From NCBI RefSeq assembly GCF_020360975.1, contig NW_025408675.1:992001-1056000 (forward strand): a DNA stretch of 64,000 nucleotides, in the 5' to 3' direction. Shown one piece after another: positions 12,238 to 24,755 of the stretch (its first letter is position 1; each line of letters begins with the position of its first letter). The translations under genes and the position numbers were made by a program. The DNA is from Hirsutella rhossiliensis (Eukaryota > Ascomycota > Sordariomycetes > Hypocreales > Ophiocordycipitaceae). The notes beneath the pieces are model-generated. The model did no database searches. It worked only from the letters and a program-made list of their open reading frames with translations, and was not told the origin of the DNA.

Positions 12238-12423
12238 TATAAGAGTCTTTAACTATTATAGGTTATAGGCTTAGGCTACGGCCTAAGCTATATAGTTATA
12301 TATAAAGGGCCGGATCCCGTATATATATATATAGGCTAGCTATATATAGGAGAGCTCTATATAGCTTATTAATATTATCTTATAGATAGTACCTACGCGT
12401 ACGCCTTTGCTTACTCCGTAATA
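12238..12423 (+). repeat. Element D 5' LTR with TATA box and hairpin
   Basis: The 186-bp LTR begins TATAAGAGTC and ends CTCCGTAATA. A perfect 8-bp hairpin GCTTAGGC / GCCTAAGC with loop TACG lies at 12269-12288. A TATA-box-like TATATAAAGGG follows at about 12297-12308, and a TA microsatellite at about 12320-12334. Copies in C and E keep the same layout. Confidence 0.88.
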
Positions 12424-12499
12424 GTATAAGCTATTAATTAATAGATCTAATAGATATCTCTCTAAAGAGGGCGCCTCCCCCTTAAGGAAGCACTCCGCC

Positions 12500-13560
12500 C
12501 CTCCCTAAACGGATAGGAAGTATTATAGCTATCTTAGAAGCGATTAGAAGCGCGACGGCTAGCGAGAAGGACGAGGTTCTCGCTATACTAAGGGAGCCGT
12601 CTACGAGACCGGCTTTAACCCTTATAACCTCCGTAACGCCGGTTACGGCGGCGATACTACCGATAAAGAAGCCGCTCCCTTAGCCGACTTAGGATAGTAA
12701 GCCGGAGTCCTTTTACTTCTTCCTTAGCCGGCTATAGACGAAGTTTATAACCGACGAGAAATAGGGCTTAAATAGCTATTGCGATATAGTATAGTATTCG
12801 CTCCTTTATACGCTACCGGAGCCTTAGATATAGCGGATCTTTAAATTCTAGGATAAGGGCGGCCCTAAGGGTAGACGTAACCTATAAGACTTCTTTTAAT
12901 ACCTTATATATACGTTCGGTAATATATAGGAGCGGGAGAAGGTATAAGATAGGCTATAGACCCTTAAGTAAAGAAATAGATAAACCTTTAGCGAATTCCT
13001 TCTTAATTTTAAAGAGACGCTCTTATAAGTAGCGGGGACTATAGTATAGGAAGATAGCGCGAAGCTTATATAGCTATAGAATTCGATTACGCTAGCCCTA
13101 TAAGAGCTACTTATCCTTATAATTATACCTACTAACTATAGCGAGTATATAAGCTAGTTAATAAAGGTAGCTTAGGGCTATAAGTAAACGCTACGTTTCT
13201 AAAAGCTTTATAAGTATATACTATATAGCGGTAATAGGATTACCGCCCTTCTATAAGATAAATAACCGGCTATTAATATAGACGGGGATACCTTAATATC
13301 GGCTACTTATATAGACTAGGCTAAACGCGGTAAGAAAACGCCGTCGACTACCCCCTATACTACCCTATACTCTAAGTAGCGGGCGAAGTAGGTAATAAGC
13401 GAGGAAATTAAGAAGAGGAAGGCTAACGGCCGCTACTTATATTACGGAGTATCTACGTACTTTATATTAAAATACCCTTTCTTTTTAGCTAAGCGGCCTA
13501 TAGCGGTTTAAGTAGTAAAGATAAAACCGCTCCTCGCCTTAGATAATAAAAAGGACTCCG
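12500..13560 (+). pseudogene. Element D Gag, RIP-inactivated
   Basis: Read-through of TAA/TAG gives a Gag-like frame that includes a charged segment at 12560-12600 (GEKDEVLAILREP-like) and a capsid-like helical region. At about 13423-13480 the pattern RYLYYGVSTYFILKYP corresponds to a CCHC zinc knuckle with its Cys and His codons changed to Tyr (TGC and CAC both become TAC under RIP). Gag would form the particle and bind element RNA. The start codon cannot be placed because ATG has been lost. Confidence 0.7.
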
Positions 13561-13669
13561 CCCCCCTAGGCCTAGAGGAAAAAGAGTAGCTCTAGAGTAA
13601 AGATAGGCTCTAGAGCCCTAATTACTAGTACTAGTAAAAGAGAAAGAAGAATTATCCGCCTATATAAAA

Positions 13670-16600
13670 GAGGAGCCTACTTTAATATAGGTTATAATTA
13701 ATAACTCCTTACCTATTGCCGCCCTTATAGACGAGGGCTGCTAGTACTACGCTATAGTTAACGAGGCGCTTACGCGAGAGATATAAGTGCCGGTAAAAAA
13801 GATCGCCTTAAGGCGAGTAAAGGGCGCCTTAAGCGCAATAGAGGGTATAGTAATTAAGGGCATTATATAGCTAGCTATAGAGGTCGACGGCTACTATAAG
13901 CTTATTATAGCCTATATAATCCCTTAACTAAAGTTTCCCTTAATCCTTAGGAAACCCTAGTTATTATATATAGAGTTATACTTAGTTTTATACTAAAGGA
14001 AGCTATAGTTTAGGCCTATATAATAGTAGGTCTACTATAACGATAGTTTTATAAGCGTAGGACTAAGCGTGCGAGCTTTATACTTAGTATAAAAAGTCCT
14101 TACCTCTATCTTTATAGGAACTATATAACGGGTAGAGTAAAGGTAAGGCTAGGTAGCGGCTAATATAGCGGTCTATATAGTTAGCTTAGTAGATATCGAT
14201 AAGGCCCTTTAAATAAAGAAGCTAAAGTCGCCCTCTAAGCTATAGTAATAGATACTAGAGCGCTTTTATAACCTCCTACCGCTATTTAAGTCCTAGGAAG
14301 CGGATAAGCTTAACCTATATAAGCTAAGGGTAAACTATAGGATTATACTCTATACTAATAAAAAGGGGTAGGAACTACCTATACTATTTAGACCGCTATA
14401 TAGTATATTATACGCGGAGCTATTAGTACTAAAAAAGATATTAAGGGACCTCCTAGATAAGGGTTTTATTTAAGTAAGTAGCTCTAAAGTAAGAGCGCTA
14501 GTCCTATTTATACGTAAACTAAGGGGCGGGATATAGTTCTATTACGATTATAAGGCCCTAAACGTAATTATAAGGCTAGACCGCTACCCCTTACCCTTAA
14601 TCTTAGATACGCTCTATAACTTTTCGAAGGTAAAGTAGTTTATAAAGCTAGATATAAAATAGGCGTTTTATAAGGTATAGATCTTAGAGGGTAATAAGTA
14701 AAAGACGGCGTTTTATATATACTATAGCTTATTTAAGTAGCTTATAACGCCCTTTAGCCTCTTAGGAGCGCCCGCTACCTTCTAGCGTTATATTAATAAT
14801 ATACTTTAAGAATTCCTCGATAAGTTCGCTTCTATATATATAAATAATATCCTTATCTATACGAGCGGCTCCTATAAGGACTATATATAGAAAGTATAAA
14901 GGGTCTTAGAGCGCCTCTAACTTTATAGGCTCTACCTCGACCTAAATAAGTACGAATTTAAGGTTAAGAGGGTTAAGTACCTAGGCTTTATTATCTATAT
15001 AGGCATAGGTATATAAGCGGACCCTATAAAGATCTAGGCGATTTAGGACTAAGCTACCTTAACTACGTAGATAGGCGTATAGAGCTTCCTTAAGTTCGCG
15101 AACTATTATAGGATATTTATTAAGGGCTTTTCCTATATTATAATGCCCTTAAATAAGATTACTAAGAAGTAGACCGCCTTTTATTAAGGGCCTATATAGG
15201 AAGGAGCATTTTATACGCTTAAGGACCTATTCTCTTAAGCCCTAGTACTACTTTAGTAGGACTTTAACCGGTCTATATTAGTTAAAGTAGACTATAGCGG
15301 CTAGGCACTTAGAGAAACGCTCTCTTAGGAAGTAGATAGGTAGAAGTAACTAGTAGCGTTCTACTCTTATAAGCTAACCTTAGTAGAGCGGAATTACGCT
15401 ATTTATAATAAGGAGATACTAGCGATTATTAGCTACCTTAAGTAATAGTAAGCGGAGCTCTAGAGCTATAAGAGTTTTAAGGTTCTTATAGACTATAGGA
15501 ACCTTAAGTACTTTATAACTCGCTAGTACCTCTTAGAGCGGTAAGCCCGCTAAGCGAAGTATCTCTTATACTTTAACTTCTTAATTAAGTACCGCCCTAA
15601 GCGAGACTCCGCGGTCCTAGACGCGCTTTCTTAGAAGGATTAAGACTAGCTAATAGGAGCGGATATTAAGGCCTAGGATCTATAGCTTATCTCGTAAAAA
15701 GCACTATAGACTTATATAGGAGCTTCCCTAGTAAAGGAAGACGCGGTACTAGTAAATAAGCTTCCCCCCGCGCCCTTACCTTAGTCTAGCGAAGAGGGAT
15801 AGACCGGCCTAAGGGTACGCGCGGCGAGAGTATTCTAAGATAAGGCCCTTTAACGCTTATAGGATAGGATAGCGGCTCTAGACTATACCTATAAGAGTAT
15901 ACGCCGCGCTATTAAGTCTAGCGCTCGATACTTAGATCTAAAGCTAAAGCTAAAGGTATAGGTAGCCGACTACTATATCGACCTATAGGGGCATTTACGC
16001 TAGCGGGGGAGACTATAAGTACTAGGCGCACTATATACTATAGAAGCTAAGGAGAAAGAGGGACCGCTAGAGCTAAATAAATAAAATAAGCTCTAAGGGA
16101 GGCTAGTCTAACTTATTTATAACTCTAGCGTTATAGGTTACTTAGGTAGATAGGGTATAGTAGTAGGCCTTATAAGGGACTTTTACTAGCCCCTCCTATA
16201 GTACTACGTTCGTCGCTTCCTTTATAACTATAATATTTACGGCCGTACGAAGATTTAAAGGGTATAGCTTAAGGGGCTACTTAAATAGCTTTTAGTACCC
16301 GACTAGTTCTATATATATATATAGATAGACTTTATAATAGACCTCCTACTTATAGAGGGCGGCAACTACTATATATAAGTAATTAAGGACCGACTTAGTA
16401 AGTCTATAATATTAAAGCTAATACTATCTATAAATATAAAGTCTTATATAAAGCGCTTCTTATAGTACTAAGCCCGCTCGTATAGCTAGCTAGCCTTTAT
16501 TATAAGCGATAGGGGATCGAATTAAACTAGCTACTTTTAATAGTACTTATACTAGCTACTTTAGATTATATAGCTACTTAGTATAGTATATTACCTATAG

Positions 16601-17440
16601 ACTAATAGAGGGCCTAAGAAGGTTAACTAAGAGGTATAGGCTTACGTATAGGCTATTATAGCCTATAACTAAGTAGACTAAGACCGGTAGCTCCCCGCGG
16701 CCTAACTTATATTAAATAGTAAACTATATACCTTTATTAAGATAGCCCCTTTCTTTATAATATATAGCTTTAAACTACCCTTATTAGTTCCCTTTACTAT
16801 AAATATAGTAGCGGAGTAGTATAGTAATTTATTACTAAAGGGCCGCGCCTCTATATTTATATAAAAGCTATAAAAGACTATAGATTATTATTAATCTATA
16901 ATAGCCGCTACGGCGTAAGATTAAAAGCGGTACGCTAATAAGACTAAGGCCCTAGTAGATAGGTTTACGGTAAGAGATAAGGTATAGCTAGACCTTTATA
17001 ACTATAGGTTAGTATAACTAAAGAAAAAGCTTAACTAGCTATACGTAAAGTTTATAGTATAGAGGGTTATTAGCCTATAGGTTATAGAGCTTAATAGTCT
17101 CTTAATAGGGGTCTATAATAAGATTAATATAGACCTCTTTTATAGAGCTTCCTTTAACCCGCTACCTAGATAAGAAGTAGTAGATGCTAAACCGCTTATA
17201 ATCGAAGTAAAAAGAGAGAACGAGTTTAAGGTTAAAGAGATATAAGCCGCGCGCTAGAAAAAGGTTAGTAAAAGGAAACGCTAGGAGGTCCTCGTTAAGT
17301 AGTATAGGTATCTCGACCCTACGTAGGAACCTATATATAAGTTTACGAGAACTATAGCCCTTAATAAGTTTAAAGCCTTATTTAAAATAATAAATAAAAA
17401 TAATAGACTAGCGGACTATTAATAGTAGCCTAAGCTAGGA
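13670..17440 (+). pseudogene. Element D Pol (protease, RT, RNase H, integrase), RIP-inactivated
   Basis: The protease lies at about 13690-13990 with ALIDEGC at the active-site position. RT (about 14290-14990) shows FIKLDIKQAFYKV, then GAPATFQRYINNIL, and FASIYINNILIYTSG at 14824-14868, where the catalytic YIDD has become YINN. KYLGFII follows. RNase H lies at about 15240-15640. The integrase core (about 16290-16620) has IDFIIDLL and IISDRGSN carrying the first two acidic residues. The frame then runs to about 17440, ending near QPKLGL. The domain order is Ty3/gypsy. Stops are all TAA or TAG, as expected from Gln and Trp codons. The stop at the true end of Pol cannot be told from RIP stops. 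Confidence 0.88.
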
Positions 17441-17479
17441 CTATAAAGTAAGTAAAGTAGAGTAGGTAGTTACGATAAT

Positions 17480-18590
17480 ATAAGCGTAATTATATAAGCG
17501 GAGATAAAAATAGCGTTTATTTTAAGGTAGAGCCCTTAGACTACCTAAACTTACTCCTTATCCTTATCGTTATCCTTATCGTTATCCTTATTATCCTCCT
17601 CTACCTTATTAGCGGCGGCGGCGCTCTCTAAGGCGCTTAGGCGGCCCTCTAGGCCCGCGAGCTAGTCGGCGGTAGCGGCGGCTCTAAGGGCTCCGGGGGC
17701 AAAGGGGGCCCGGCTAGTAGCAGCGGCGGGGGCGGCGGCGGGCACGGCTAAGGGGACCGCTAATAGGGCGACGGAGGTAGTATCCCTAGTACCGGGAGAG
17801 TTAGTAGTAGAAGTAAAAGAGCTAGATAAGAGGAACTTACTTAGGGATAAGGCCCTAGCGCTTAAGGGCGCGGAGATTGCGATAGGCGGCGGCGGCGGCG
17901 GTAAGGCGCTTCTTAGTAGCCCCCTATACCTACTTATACGCGCTAGCCTTTTAAGCTAACGCTATAGCGAGTAGGATAGGAGGCGCCGCCTTATAAGCGC
18001 GGCCGGCACGCGCGTATTAATAATAACTACCGCTATAGCGGCGCCTAACTTAGTCGGCGTAGGGGAGCTCCTATAACGCGTACTATATATAGGGGGCCGC
18101 GCGGGCGGCTCTAGCCTATACTTAGCGTTTATACTTTAAGAAGTTAGCGGAAAATAGCTACTATACTCGCTAGGTAGCGGACTTATAGGGGTAGTAGTAG
18201 CGGAGGTAAGGGTAGAGGGGCTAGGCGTTATAGCTAGCGGCGGGGATAGTATCGTTACCTAGAAGGGCGACGTAAGGGCGGCTAGCGTAGTAGAGGTAAA
18301 GGCGGCGGTAGTAGGCGCGGTCGCGGGGGCGCGGGTAGGAGTAGCGGTAGTAGTAGAGCTATTATCGGCTATACTTAGTATAGCGTCGACGAACGACTTT
18401 ATACGCTCTAAGAAGAAGGAAGTAAGGGAGGGGGAGGTAGATATATCTATCGCGGAAGTTAGTATTATAGATTATAGCCTCCCGCTTTATAAGGCGGAGA
18501 ACTTACTAGTTAAAGTTATTATTATTAGGGCTATTATTACTATTATAGCTATTATTATAAGTATATATTAATAAAGCGGCCTATATAACT
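17480..18590. other. Unidentified conserved open region between integrase and 3' LTR (element D)
   Basis: About 1.1 kb downstream of Pol is GC-richer than its surroundings and full of GCGGCGG. Plus-strand read-through, in frame with Pol, gives an Ala/Val/Gly-rich chain ending with VREGEVDISIAEVSI and an Ile-rich tail (stop at about 18570). The minus strand is also open: a Pro/Thr/Ser/Ala-rich start, then QLAGLEGRLSAL and an acidic Asp/Glu/Lys tail ending near 17510. The wobble positions of the two frames coincide, which explains the double openness. Copies occur in C (37680-38780) and E (50520-51580). It could be a Pol extension, an antisense ORF or a third gene; I recognise no domain. Confidence 0.5.
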
Positions 18591-19006
18591 AAAAACGAAT
18601 TAATACCTTAGGTAAAGTAAAACTTACTTATTATTACTACTACTATAGTTAAAGAAGGAGAAGAAGGAAAGAAAAGAAGAAGGAGGGGATACCGCCTTAT
18701 ATACCCCTAGGTAGAGAAGGCTGCTTAAGGCTAAGGGGACGGGTAACCTAAGGCTTACGTAGGTCTAGGCCGGCCGCCGGCTACCTAGGGGCATATATAA
18801 TAGGTTACGCCCTTATTTAAATAGCTAGCTAGCTAATAAGTATAGAGCTTAGTTCCGGCTACTTAGGCTAATAGGCGCGGGGATAATAAGGCTAGTAGGG
18901 CTAGTATAATTAATAGAAAAGGGTAGGGTAGAGCTAGCGGCACGGGCCCTATAATACGGAAGCTATTAATAAGGCAACGCCGCGCCGCGCTTAAGGGAGG
19001 GTATTA

Positions 19007-19192
19007 TATAAGAGTCTTTAACTATTATAGGTTATAGGCTTAGGCTATAGCCTAAGCCGTATAGTTACGTATAAAGGGCCGGATCTTATATATATATATA
19101 TAGGCTAGCCGCGTATAGGAGAGCTCTATATAGCTTATTAATATTATCCTATAGATAGTACCTATACGTACGCTTTTACCTACTCCGTAATA
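19007..19192 (+). repeat. Element D 3' LTR
   Basis: This copy is 186 bp, equal in length to the 5' LTR, with the same start (TATAAGAGTC), TATA-like box and TA microsatellite. It is followed at once by TSD TATTC and the second part of solo LTR F. Confidence 0.9.
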
Positions 19193-19505
19193 TATTCTAT
19201 GCCCTACCTATTCTTATATCGCGGATATCTTTAGAACCGCTAGGCTAAAATAGGCAATAGGGTATCCGTTCTACTCGTAATTAACTTATATATTTTATAT
19301 ATATTTTTATTTATAAGGATAGGCTTATCCTAACCCGCTTTTCCTAGAGGAAGGTATAGTTATCTAGTAAAGGTCTTTGTCTTTTAAGGGTTATTCCCTT
19401 AGACCGTATTATAGAGCCTCTTTTTACTAGCTTATTCTATAAAGCCTCCCTATACCTATTATTTCTTTATAATAGTAAAATAGGAATATAAGGGTATATT
19501 CTTAT

Positions 19506-22070
19506 AATAATAAACTAGATTAACTAACTCTAGAGCTACTATATTGCCTTAGGATATAATACGCGAGATTATTACCCTTTAATATAAAGTATAGTTACTT
19601 AAGAACGGAGGAGGTAACGGATAAGTTAAGGACCTTAGAGAAGTAGTTAAACTAAAATAGCTAGGACTATTCGATAGTACTTATAGTATACTTTAAGACT
19701 TTCTTACTTAACTTAAGGCCTACTATTAGTTTTACCTTATAAAACTCTTAGACTTAGTTAAAAAGGTACTCTATATAGGAAATTATTTATCTAGAATAGT
19801 ACTTACTTAGTTTAGACTTATTATAAAGGACTTTCTTAATAACTAACTAGCGTAACGAGATAATAAGATAGATAAAGTCTTTACTAGTTTCTAAGGATTT
19901 AAAGAAGCTATTATAAAGGTATTTAGAATAACTAATAAAGAACGAGAAGCTAAATAGAAACTTTAAGAACTCCGATAAAAGATCTTAGTATTAGATTATA
20001 TTATAAAGTTCTATTAAGTTACCTTAAAACTTAACTAAGATAATAAACCTCTTATATTATAATTCTACGATAAGCTTAAAGAAGAAGTTAAGGACGAGCT
20101 CTATAAGGAAAATTAACCTAATAACCTCTTAGACTATATTATTATAGTAGTATAAATCGACGATAGATAGTACGCGCGATACTAAGAAAAAAAATAAGGA
20201 AGAGGAAACTAGAACCTTTCTTATAAGAATAACTTTAATTAATATACTAACTATAAAAAGAAGCGCGAAACTCCTATCGCCTATACTTATATAACTAACC
20301 TAAGTAAGATAGATTTAAGTATAATATAAAAAGGTAAAAGAAAGTATTTTAATTATAGGAAACTTAAATATTACTTTAAGGAATATAGATAACCTTATAA
20401 AGAAAAGAAAACCTATTAAGTATTAGCCTTAAAAGGTAAGAAATACTTAAACGCTATTAATAAATAGGAATTAAAGTATAAACTCCTTAGTTAGACTATA
20501 TACTATAATAATAAATATATAATATACCTAAGTAATAAGAATAGTATTAAATAGTTCTTAAAGCTATTAAAGAAAACCCTTATAATAATATAATAAAGGG
20601 ATCTTAAAATATAAAAATAAGTTAAATTTATAGAACTAAAATACCCTTATCTTAAAAGAGTCTCTTATTACTAAATTAAGAAGAATAGTAAATAATTCTA
20701 AGAAGATATATAAAATAAAAATCGATAATAATAATAGGTAGTTTATAAATAATATAATAAAGAAAATATAAATATAGCCTTTATACTTATAAAACTTAGA
20801 TAATAACTTAAAAAGGAATAATAAAGTATTAATAATATAAGCTTTAAAGAATAAGAAATACTTAAAGAAATAAAAGATAAAAATAAACTTATACTATTAC
20901 CCTTACTATTAAGGGAAAACGCTATAATTAAAGAATACGCTCTATACTTTAAAGAATTTAAAGAAATACTTAAAATTAAAACCTAATAAATACCTTAAAT
21001 TCTTATAGAAAACTAATAAGCTATATTAATTTAGTATTAACTAGTATTATATAAAGGAGACTATACTATAGCTATTACTATAGTTAATACTTTTATAGCT
21101 CTATAATAAGAATAATAACTATAAGGAGAATTTAAAGATAATCTATAAATACTACTTACTTATAAGTATTATAAGTATATTTTATAGATATTATATATCT
21201 ACCTAGATTATATAATATACTTTTAAATAAAGGTATAATATAACGCTTTCTTAGTTAAGTTTAAAGGATAAGTACTTTTAAAACCCTACTTAAATATAAA
21301 ACTAAACTACTAGAAAATCTATTAACGCTACTTAAACGACTAAGTTATATTATTAAAACTTAATTATAGTATACTACTTAAATACCGCGATAATTATAGT
21401 TTATTAATAAGATATCTTTTAAAGATATATAAAATCTATAAATACGCTAAAATAAAGGAATAATATAGCGCTACTTACTTTAAGGTATCTAAACTATTAA
21501 TCTTTTAAAGACTTATATAATAAGTTAAATATAATAAAGAGGATTATAATAAATATATATACCTAAACTATAGAGTTTATAAATATAAAAAAGTATAAGT
21601 ATAGTATAAATAATATAATAGTATACTAAAAGATTATTAGTAATATATATAAAGGCTATAAGCTATATTTAACTAAGGAAAAATTAATATAAAAATACTA
21701 TATAAAAAATAAAAAGACGCTAAATAAAAACTTAACCTTTAGTATAAAAATAAATAGAATTATAAAGTATAGTATATAATTAATTATAAAGTAGTATAAT
21801 ATAAACGATATAGCGTTAAGAAATAAGAATTCTTTAATTAGCTATAAGAAATTAGTCTCTTAAGCCCTAATATAATACTATATAACGAAAATATAAAAAA
21901 ACAATATTAATAATAAATCGAAGAAAAATACCTAAATAAAATAAATAAGGACTAAGTAAAAAATAAGGTATACTATTTATAAAAGGGCTATAGACTAATA
22001 TAATATAATAAGATCTAAGGACCTTATATATAGTAATAGTAAGCTATAGCAATTAAATAGTATTAGATAT
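19506..22070 (+). pseudogene. Element B Gag region, RIP-inactivated
   Basis: This is the continuation of B after F/D. Read-through gives the same Lys/Glu-rich protein as A's Gag region on the minus strand, including KEYALYFKEFKEILKIKT at about 20930-20980. It is longer than a typical Gag and may include further domains. It is AT-rich and fully RIP-mutated. Confidence 0.65.
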
Positions 22071-22079
22071 TTAAATCGC

Positions 22080-23260
22080 GGGATATTATATATATATACT
22101 TTTAAACTATAGCGTAATAGGTAATTATATTTTACTTAAAGTCGTTAATTATTACCGACTTATATAAAGATATAAGATAGATCTATATAAACTTATAAAT
22201 ATTAAAGGAGAGGCCTTTAACTATAATAATAAAATTATTAATATAGAGATTAATTACCTCGATATTAATATCTAAGGCTATAATAAATAAGTTAACTTTA
22301 ATATTATAGATATTAAAGAATATAACCTTATATTAAGGCTTTTATAGCTATAAGAGAGCAACTTATTAATTAACTAGAAAACTAGCTAGCTATATTAAAA
22401 TAAAAATATAAGTTTCTAAGACTAGTAGATTTAAAAGAAAGTAAAATTTTATAATAATTTAGCTACTAAATAGGATAAAAAGGATAACTATTTAAGTAAA
22501 TTATTATAGGCTTTAGCGATATAAACGAAAATAGTAACTAAACTAATAGATATAATAAAATCGATTAATAAGACCTATATATTAACTAATATAGCTATAT
22601 AACCTAGTATCTAATATAAATAAAATAAAGAATATAATATAAAGATTTAAAGAGTTATTACTACTTTAAGGAAAGACCTTAAATAAATTAATAAAAAGCT
22701 TAAGTTAAGAGAAACTAGCTCTTAAAAGAAAGAATAAAGCCTATAAGATAAAATAAAGAATATCCCTTAGGAATACTAAAAATATAATAAACTTTTTAAG
22801 GAAGAACTTAAGATAGGGTTACTTAAATATAGCTAATAAGACTATAAAATTTATCTTAAGGATAGAATAACGCTAACGTTTTATAAGATCTATAACCTAA
22901 ACGAAAAGTAACTATAAACGCTATATAACTACCTTAATAAGAATCTATAAAAAGGATATATATAAACGTTAATATTTAAAGTAAGCTACCTAGTTATATT
23001 TATTTTAAAGAAAAATAGTAAGCTATAACTAGTTATTAACTATAGATACTTAAATAATATTATAATAAAGGACTAAATACTATTACTACTTATATTAGAA
23101 CTATAAGATTAACTATATAGTAAAAAATAGTTTATAGCCCTTAACCTTAAAGGCGCTTATAACTTAATATATATAAAAAAAGGATATAAATAGATAATAG
23201 CCTTTAAACCGAAATTTAAACTATTTAAATATCTAGTAATACTAAGATAAAATAATAAAA
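22080..23260 (+). pseudogene. Element B protease and N-terminal RT, truncated
   Basis: The protease-like stretch (about 22080-22400) includes NYSVIGNYILLKVVNYYRL, where the DCGA-type active site has been altered. RT begins near 22800 with KDRITLTFYKIYNLNEKQL, then IFILKKNSKL, NYRYLNNI and FIALNLKGAYNLIYIKKGYK. It stops at LFKYLVI, just before the palm YXDD motif. The break at about 23250-23265 joins directly to integrase of another element. Element A carries the full version. Confidence 0.8.
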
Positions 23261-23261
23261 G

Positions 23262-24755
23262 ATATAAATAAATACGTTTAGTTATACTTAATATATTAAG
23301 GTATAGTATTTAAAAGGCATCGCCTTTATAGTATTATATAATTATTACTATATCTTATATAACTATAAGAAGAATTATTAATAGACTTTATTATAGGTTT
23401 ACTTAAAGTATAGTATAATAAATAAGACGTTAATATAATCTTAGTAATTATAGACTAATATACTAAGTATTACCTTTTCTTTTTTATTTTTAAGATAATA
23501 ATAGCTTTAAAGCTAATAGAATTATTCTATTACTAAGTTAAATTAGTATATAGACCTCTAAAAGGTATTATCTTAGATAAAGGGTCCTTATTTATAAGTA
23601 AGTTTTAGTTAGATCTTTATTTTATCTTATAAGTAAAACGTAGGCTATCGATAGTATTTTACCTATAAACTAATAGGTAAATAGAATAAATAAACTAAGC
23701 TATATAGTACTACTTAAGATACTTTACTAACTTAAAATAAACTAATTAAGCGTTACTCCTATATATTACTTAATTTATATATAATAATATAAAGAACGTA
23801 ATAACTAAGTTATTACTTAATAAAGCGTTAATAGGTTATTAACTAAACTTTTATATTAATACTAAGGACGATATTATTTAAAGGGGGGTACTAAAAGTAA
23901 GAATAAGAGTTACTAAGCTATAAGAGCTATAAAAGAAGCTTAAGGAATACTAAGGAAAAGCTATTAAATCGTAAGTAAAATACTATAATTTAAGGCACTA
24001 ACCGCTTATATTAAAAGTAAGAGACCTTATAGTATTATCGATAAAGAACTTATACTTTAAGGATAAAAAAAGAAAACTTTTACTTAAGTATATTAAACCG
24101 TTTTAGGTCCTATAAGCTATTAAAAAGTAAGTATATCGTCTTATACTCCTTAAGAAGTACTTATACTTTTATAACGTTTTTTATATTAGTCTCTTAGAGC
24201 TATAAAAGGAGCGTAAAGGTACCTATAAAGATAGCGAAACCCTACTAATACTAAACTTAAAGGACGATAAAGGTAAATAAGAAGTCTAAGAGATTAAAGA
24301 CTAAAAGAGATCTAAAAGTAATACCTTTTTCCTTATTAAATAAAAAGGATAGCTAGCTAAGTATAATTAATAGGTTAATATTAAAGATATAGCGAATAGC
24401 TAAGACTTTATTAAAGAATATACTACTTACTTAACTAGGAAAAAGAAGTATAAGACTAAGTAAGGTAGGGAAACCTATTAGTATAAGGAGACGCTACTAA
24501 ATTAATAACGAATCCTTACTAAATCGCTACTAACTTATTAATATATTAGTACGCTTAAACGTCCTATAACTATATATAAAATAGTAAAATAAGAAAATAA
24601 GGGAAAAACTATTTATACTACCTATTAAATATTATTAAGGAAAATAAAACTAAACTATAACTTTATTAAGGCCTTAATAATAAAAGAGAGAAAGATAGTT
24701 ATAGCTAAATAAAAGAAAGATAAGATCTATTTATTACTTTTAACTACCTCTCTTC
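23262..24755 (+). pseudogene. Fragment T: Ty3/gypsy integrase of a different family
   Basis: Read-through gives a retroviral-type integrase core. VIIDQYTKYYLF at about 23445-23480 carries the first Asp. IILDKGSLFISKF at about 23567-23600 carries the second. QTNRQIEQINQ at about 23660-23690 carries the Glu. A C-terminal part with YFKDKKRKLLLKYIKPF follows to about 24150, then a Lys-rich tail. This integrase is clearly different from element A's, although the sequence just left of 23260 is A/B family. So T is the remnant of another gypsy element joined to B by deletion or recombination. Its 3' LTR is not seen. Confidence 0.75.

Larger units (their letters stand above)
12238..19192 (+). mobile_element. 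Element D: complete Ty3/gypsy retrotransposon, TSD TGTTC/TATTC
   Basis: This 6,955-bp element has two 186-bp LTRs (12238-12423 and 19007-19192). The TSD is TGTTC on the left (12233-12237) and TATTC on the right (19193-19197), a single RIP-type change in one copy. Gag, protease, RT, RNase H and integrase occur in Ty3/gypsy order, followed by an extra open region. The polypurine tract TTAAGGGAGGG is at about 18991-19001. C (29258-39397) and E (49912-55533) belong to the same family. All three are RIP-saturated. Confidence 0.92.
11850..19505 (-). mobile_element. Solo LTR F of a copia element, TSD ATAAT, split by element D
   Basis: Without the D insertion (12238-19192 plus one TSD) this is about 696 bp, with ends TATAAGAAGG and ATTCTTATA. 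TSD ATAAT is present at 11845-11849 and 19506-19510. It matches the solo LTR at 34072-34768 and the LTRs of copia element M in opposite orientation. M's priming site shows that the sense direction of this copy is minus. No interior is present, so it formed by LTR-LTR recombination before D inserted. Confidence 0.9.
11773..23260 (+). mobile_element. Element B: truncated Ty3/gypsy, same family as A, interrupted by F and D
   Basis: B's interior starts at 11773, is interrupted at 11850 by solo LTR F (which contains D), and resumes at 19506 with the same 5 bases ATAAT. After both insertions are removed, the joined sequence is collinear with the complement of element A from 11247 down to about 7500. 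The similarity to A stops at about 23260 inside RT, where a fragment of a different gypsy integrase (T) begins. B therefore lacks its RT palm, RNase H, integrase and 3' LTR. Confidence 0.8.

Noticed and set aside
12320..12334. TA microsatellites as telomeric or centromeric satellite
   Set aside because: They are short, occur inside each D-family LTR at the same place, and are part of the LTR.
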